A stretch of DNA of 64,000 nucleotides from Watersipora subatra (lineage: Eukaryota; Bryozoa; Gymnolaemata; Cheilostomatida; Watersiporidae), in NCBI RefSeq assembly GCF_963576615.1, contig NC_088710.1, forward strand, positions 2,522,001 to 2,586,000. The letters are read 5' to 3'. The translations under genes were made by a program, and so were the position numbers. Position 1 is the first letter of the stretch. The number at the start of each line of letters is the position of its first letter. The notes beneath the pieces were generated by a model, which did no database searches, had not been told where the DNA came from, and worked only from the letters and a program-made list of their open reading frames with translations. Shown one piece after another: positions 63,120 to 64,000 of this stretch.

Positions 63120-64000
63120 TTTACAACTTTTGAATGTGTATGTTAGTTTGCTTTCTCCAAGGCTCTGTAAATCTCAAACTGGTAGCTCAGGCTAATAGGT
63201 CCAACAGGCTGCAGAGGTCTGGCCTTGCTAGAATGTTTGCTTCGCTCTACGATTGTCAAAAACATGCAGCTGTTCTTACACTAGATACATGAGGAGAGCT
63301 AAAGAGGGCGGACGGAGAGAATCGCTAGTCAAAGCTGGTTTATTAATATTGGTGTCAGTGATTTCACTGGTTAAAGAGTGTTACTGAGATGTTATGATAG
63401 GTCGACGCAAGTGTTCCAGTGTGCATCACATGCAGTTAGGCTTATACTCCCTGACAGTGTTTATTAAGCCTGGCTTGTCGAGGAAACATAGTAACATTAC
63501 CCACATTGGGGTCAAAGTTCACATTAATAAAACAAAGCAAAAGTTTAACTAAACCCAACATTTCCATTTGTATCATACACATTTTGTTGTCAATGTTCAC
63601 AGACATGTTTCATTAAATTTTTGTCAGCTTTCTCCTTGATTGACAACTAATATAAGCTAGTTTTCAGACTAAAAGCTTGGAGAAGACAATTTTGCCAGTT
63701 GCATTTAGAACAAATTATTATTTTAGGGAAAATATAATTGTTTTCTGCTACTCTAGCTATTTTCTAAAACAAGCTTTGAGCACCTGGAACTTGGAATTGT
63801 TAAAAATGTCTTCCATAAACACACGGAATGATCCATAAATAATTCTATGCTGCGTTTAACTAGATGCTTTCTTTGTTACAAAAACATCAGGGGACTTATT
63901 CCGTACTGTATGTATTGTTAGTACTTATGAACATGTGGTCTGTGTCATATTGAACTCGACAAGCTAGCAAAACAAAAGGTAATTGCAACTGAACATGCTC
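63120..64000. other. Right edge, no gene recognised
   Basis: Could be intron following the candidate exon. No second exon of matching phase was identified. Confidence 0.3.

Overview
This is nuclear DNA from an invertebrate animal. The genes are split by GT-AG introns, the sequence is AT-rich, and tandem arrays and short dispersed transposons fill much of the space. Protein similarity is clearly metazoan, but nothing in the window fixes the phylum; a marine lophotrochozoan is a guess. There is no operon structure, CRISPR array or prokaryotic gene.

Four genes can be supported. (1) ORMDL, the sphingolipid-synthesis regulator, lies on + at 4592-7449 in three exons and gives 153 aa. (2) A ceramide synthase with a Hox-like and a TLC domain lies on - at 8537-22601 in eight exons, all of which join in phase to give 380 aa. 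(3) A tektin, closest in my reading to tektin-3, lies on + at 36822-40305 in nine exons and gives 473 aa. (4) An intronless UDP-glycosyltransferase lies on + at 50760-52400 and gives 546 aa. Two weaker candidate coding exons sit at 34044-34146 and 62979-63114. All exon joins were made by hand from splice sites and reading phase and have not been checked against transcripts.

Region by region: 1-4.6 kb holds a 21-bp array and otherwise featureless sequence. 4.6-22.6 kb is the convergent ORMDL/ceramide synthase pair, two functionally linked sphingolipid genes placed tail to tail with opposed poly(A) signals only about 10 bp apart. 22.7-34 kb is gene-poor, with a long inverted-repeat element, a 1.8-kb 13-bp minisatellite, a 28-bp array and two AT-rich hairpins. 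34-41 kb carries a candidate exon, a fourfold repeat of about 330 bp, then the tektin. 41-50 kb is repeats, SINE-like copies and (TA)n tracts. 50.8-52.4 kb is the UGT. 52.5-64 kb is repeats, including two inverted 14-40 bp arrays and a 40-bp array, with a possible 5' exon near the right end.

The most interesting structure is inside the ceramide synthase. Five of its seven introns carry minisatellites, each of different sequence, and at three exons (3, 5 and 6) the 3' splice site itself lies in a tandem duplication, so the gene carries multiple decoy acceptors. ORMDL also departs from the usual sequence at the short N-terminal stretch implicated in ceramide sensing. Together these make the sphingolipid pair the best target for follow-up.
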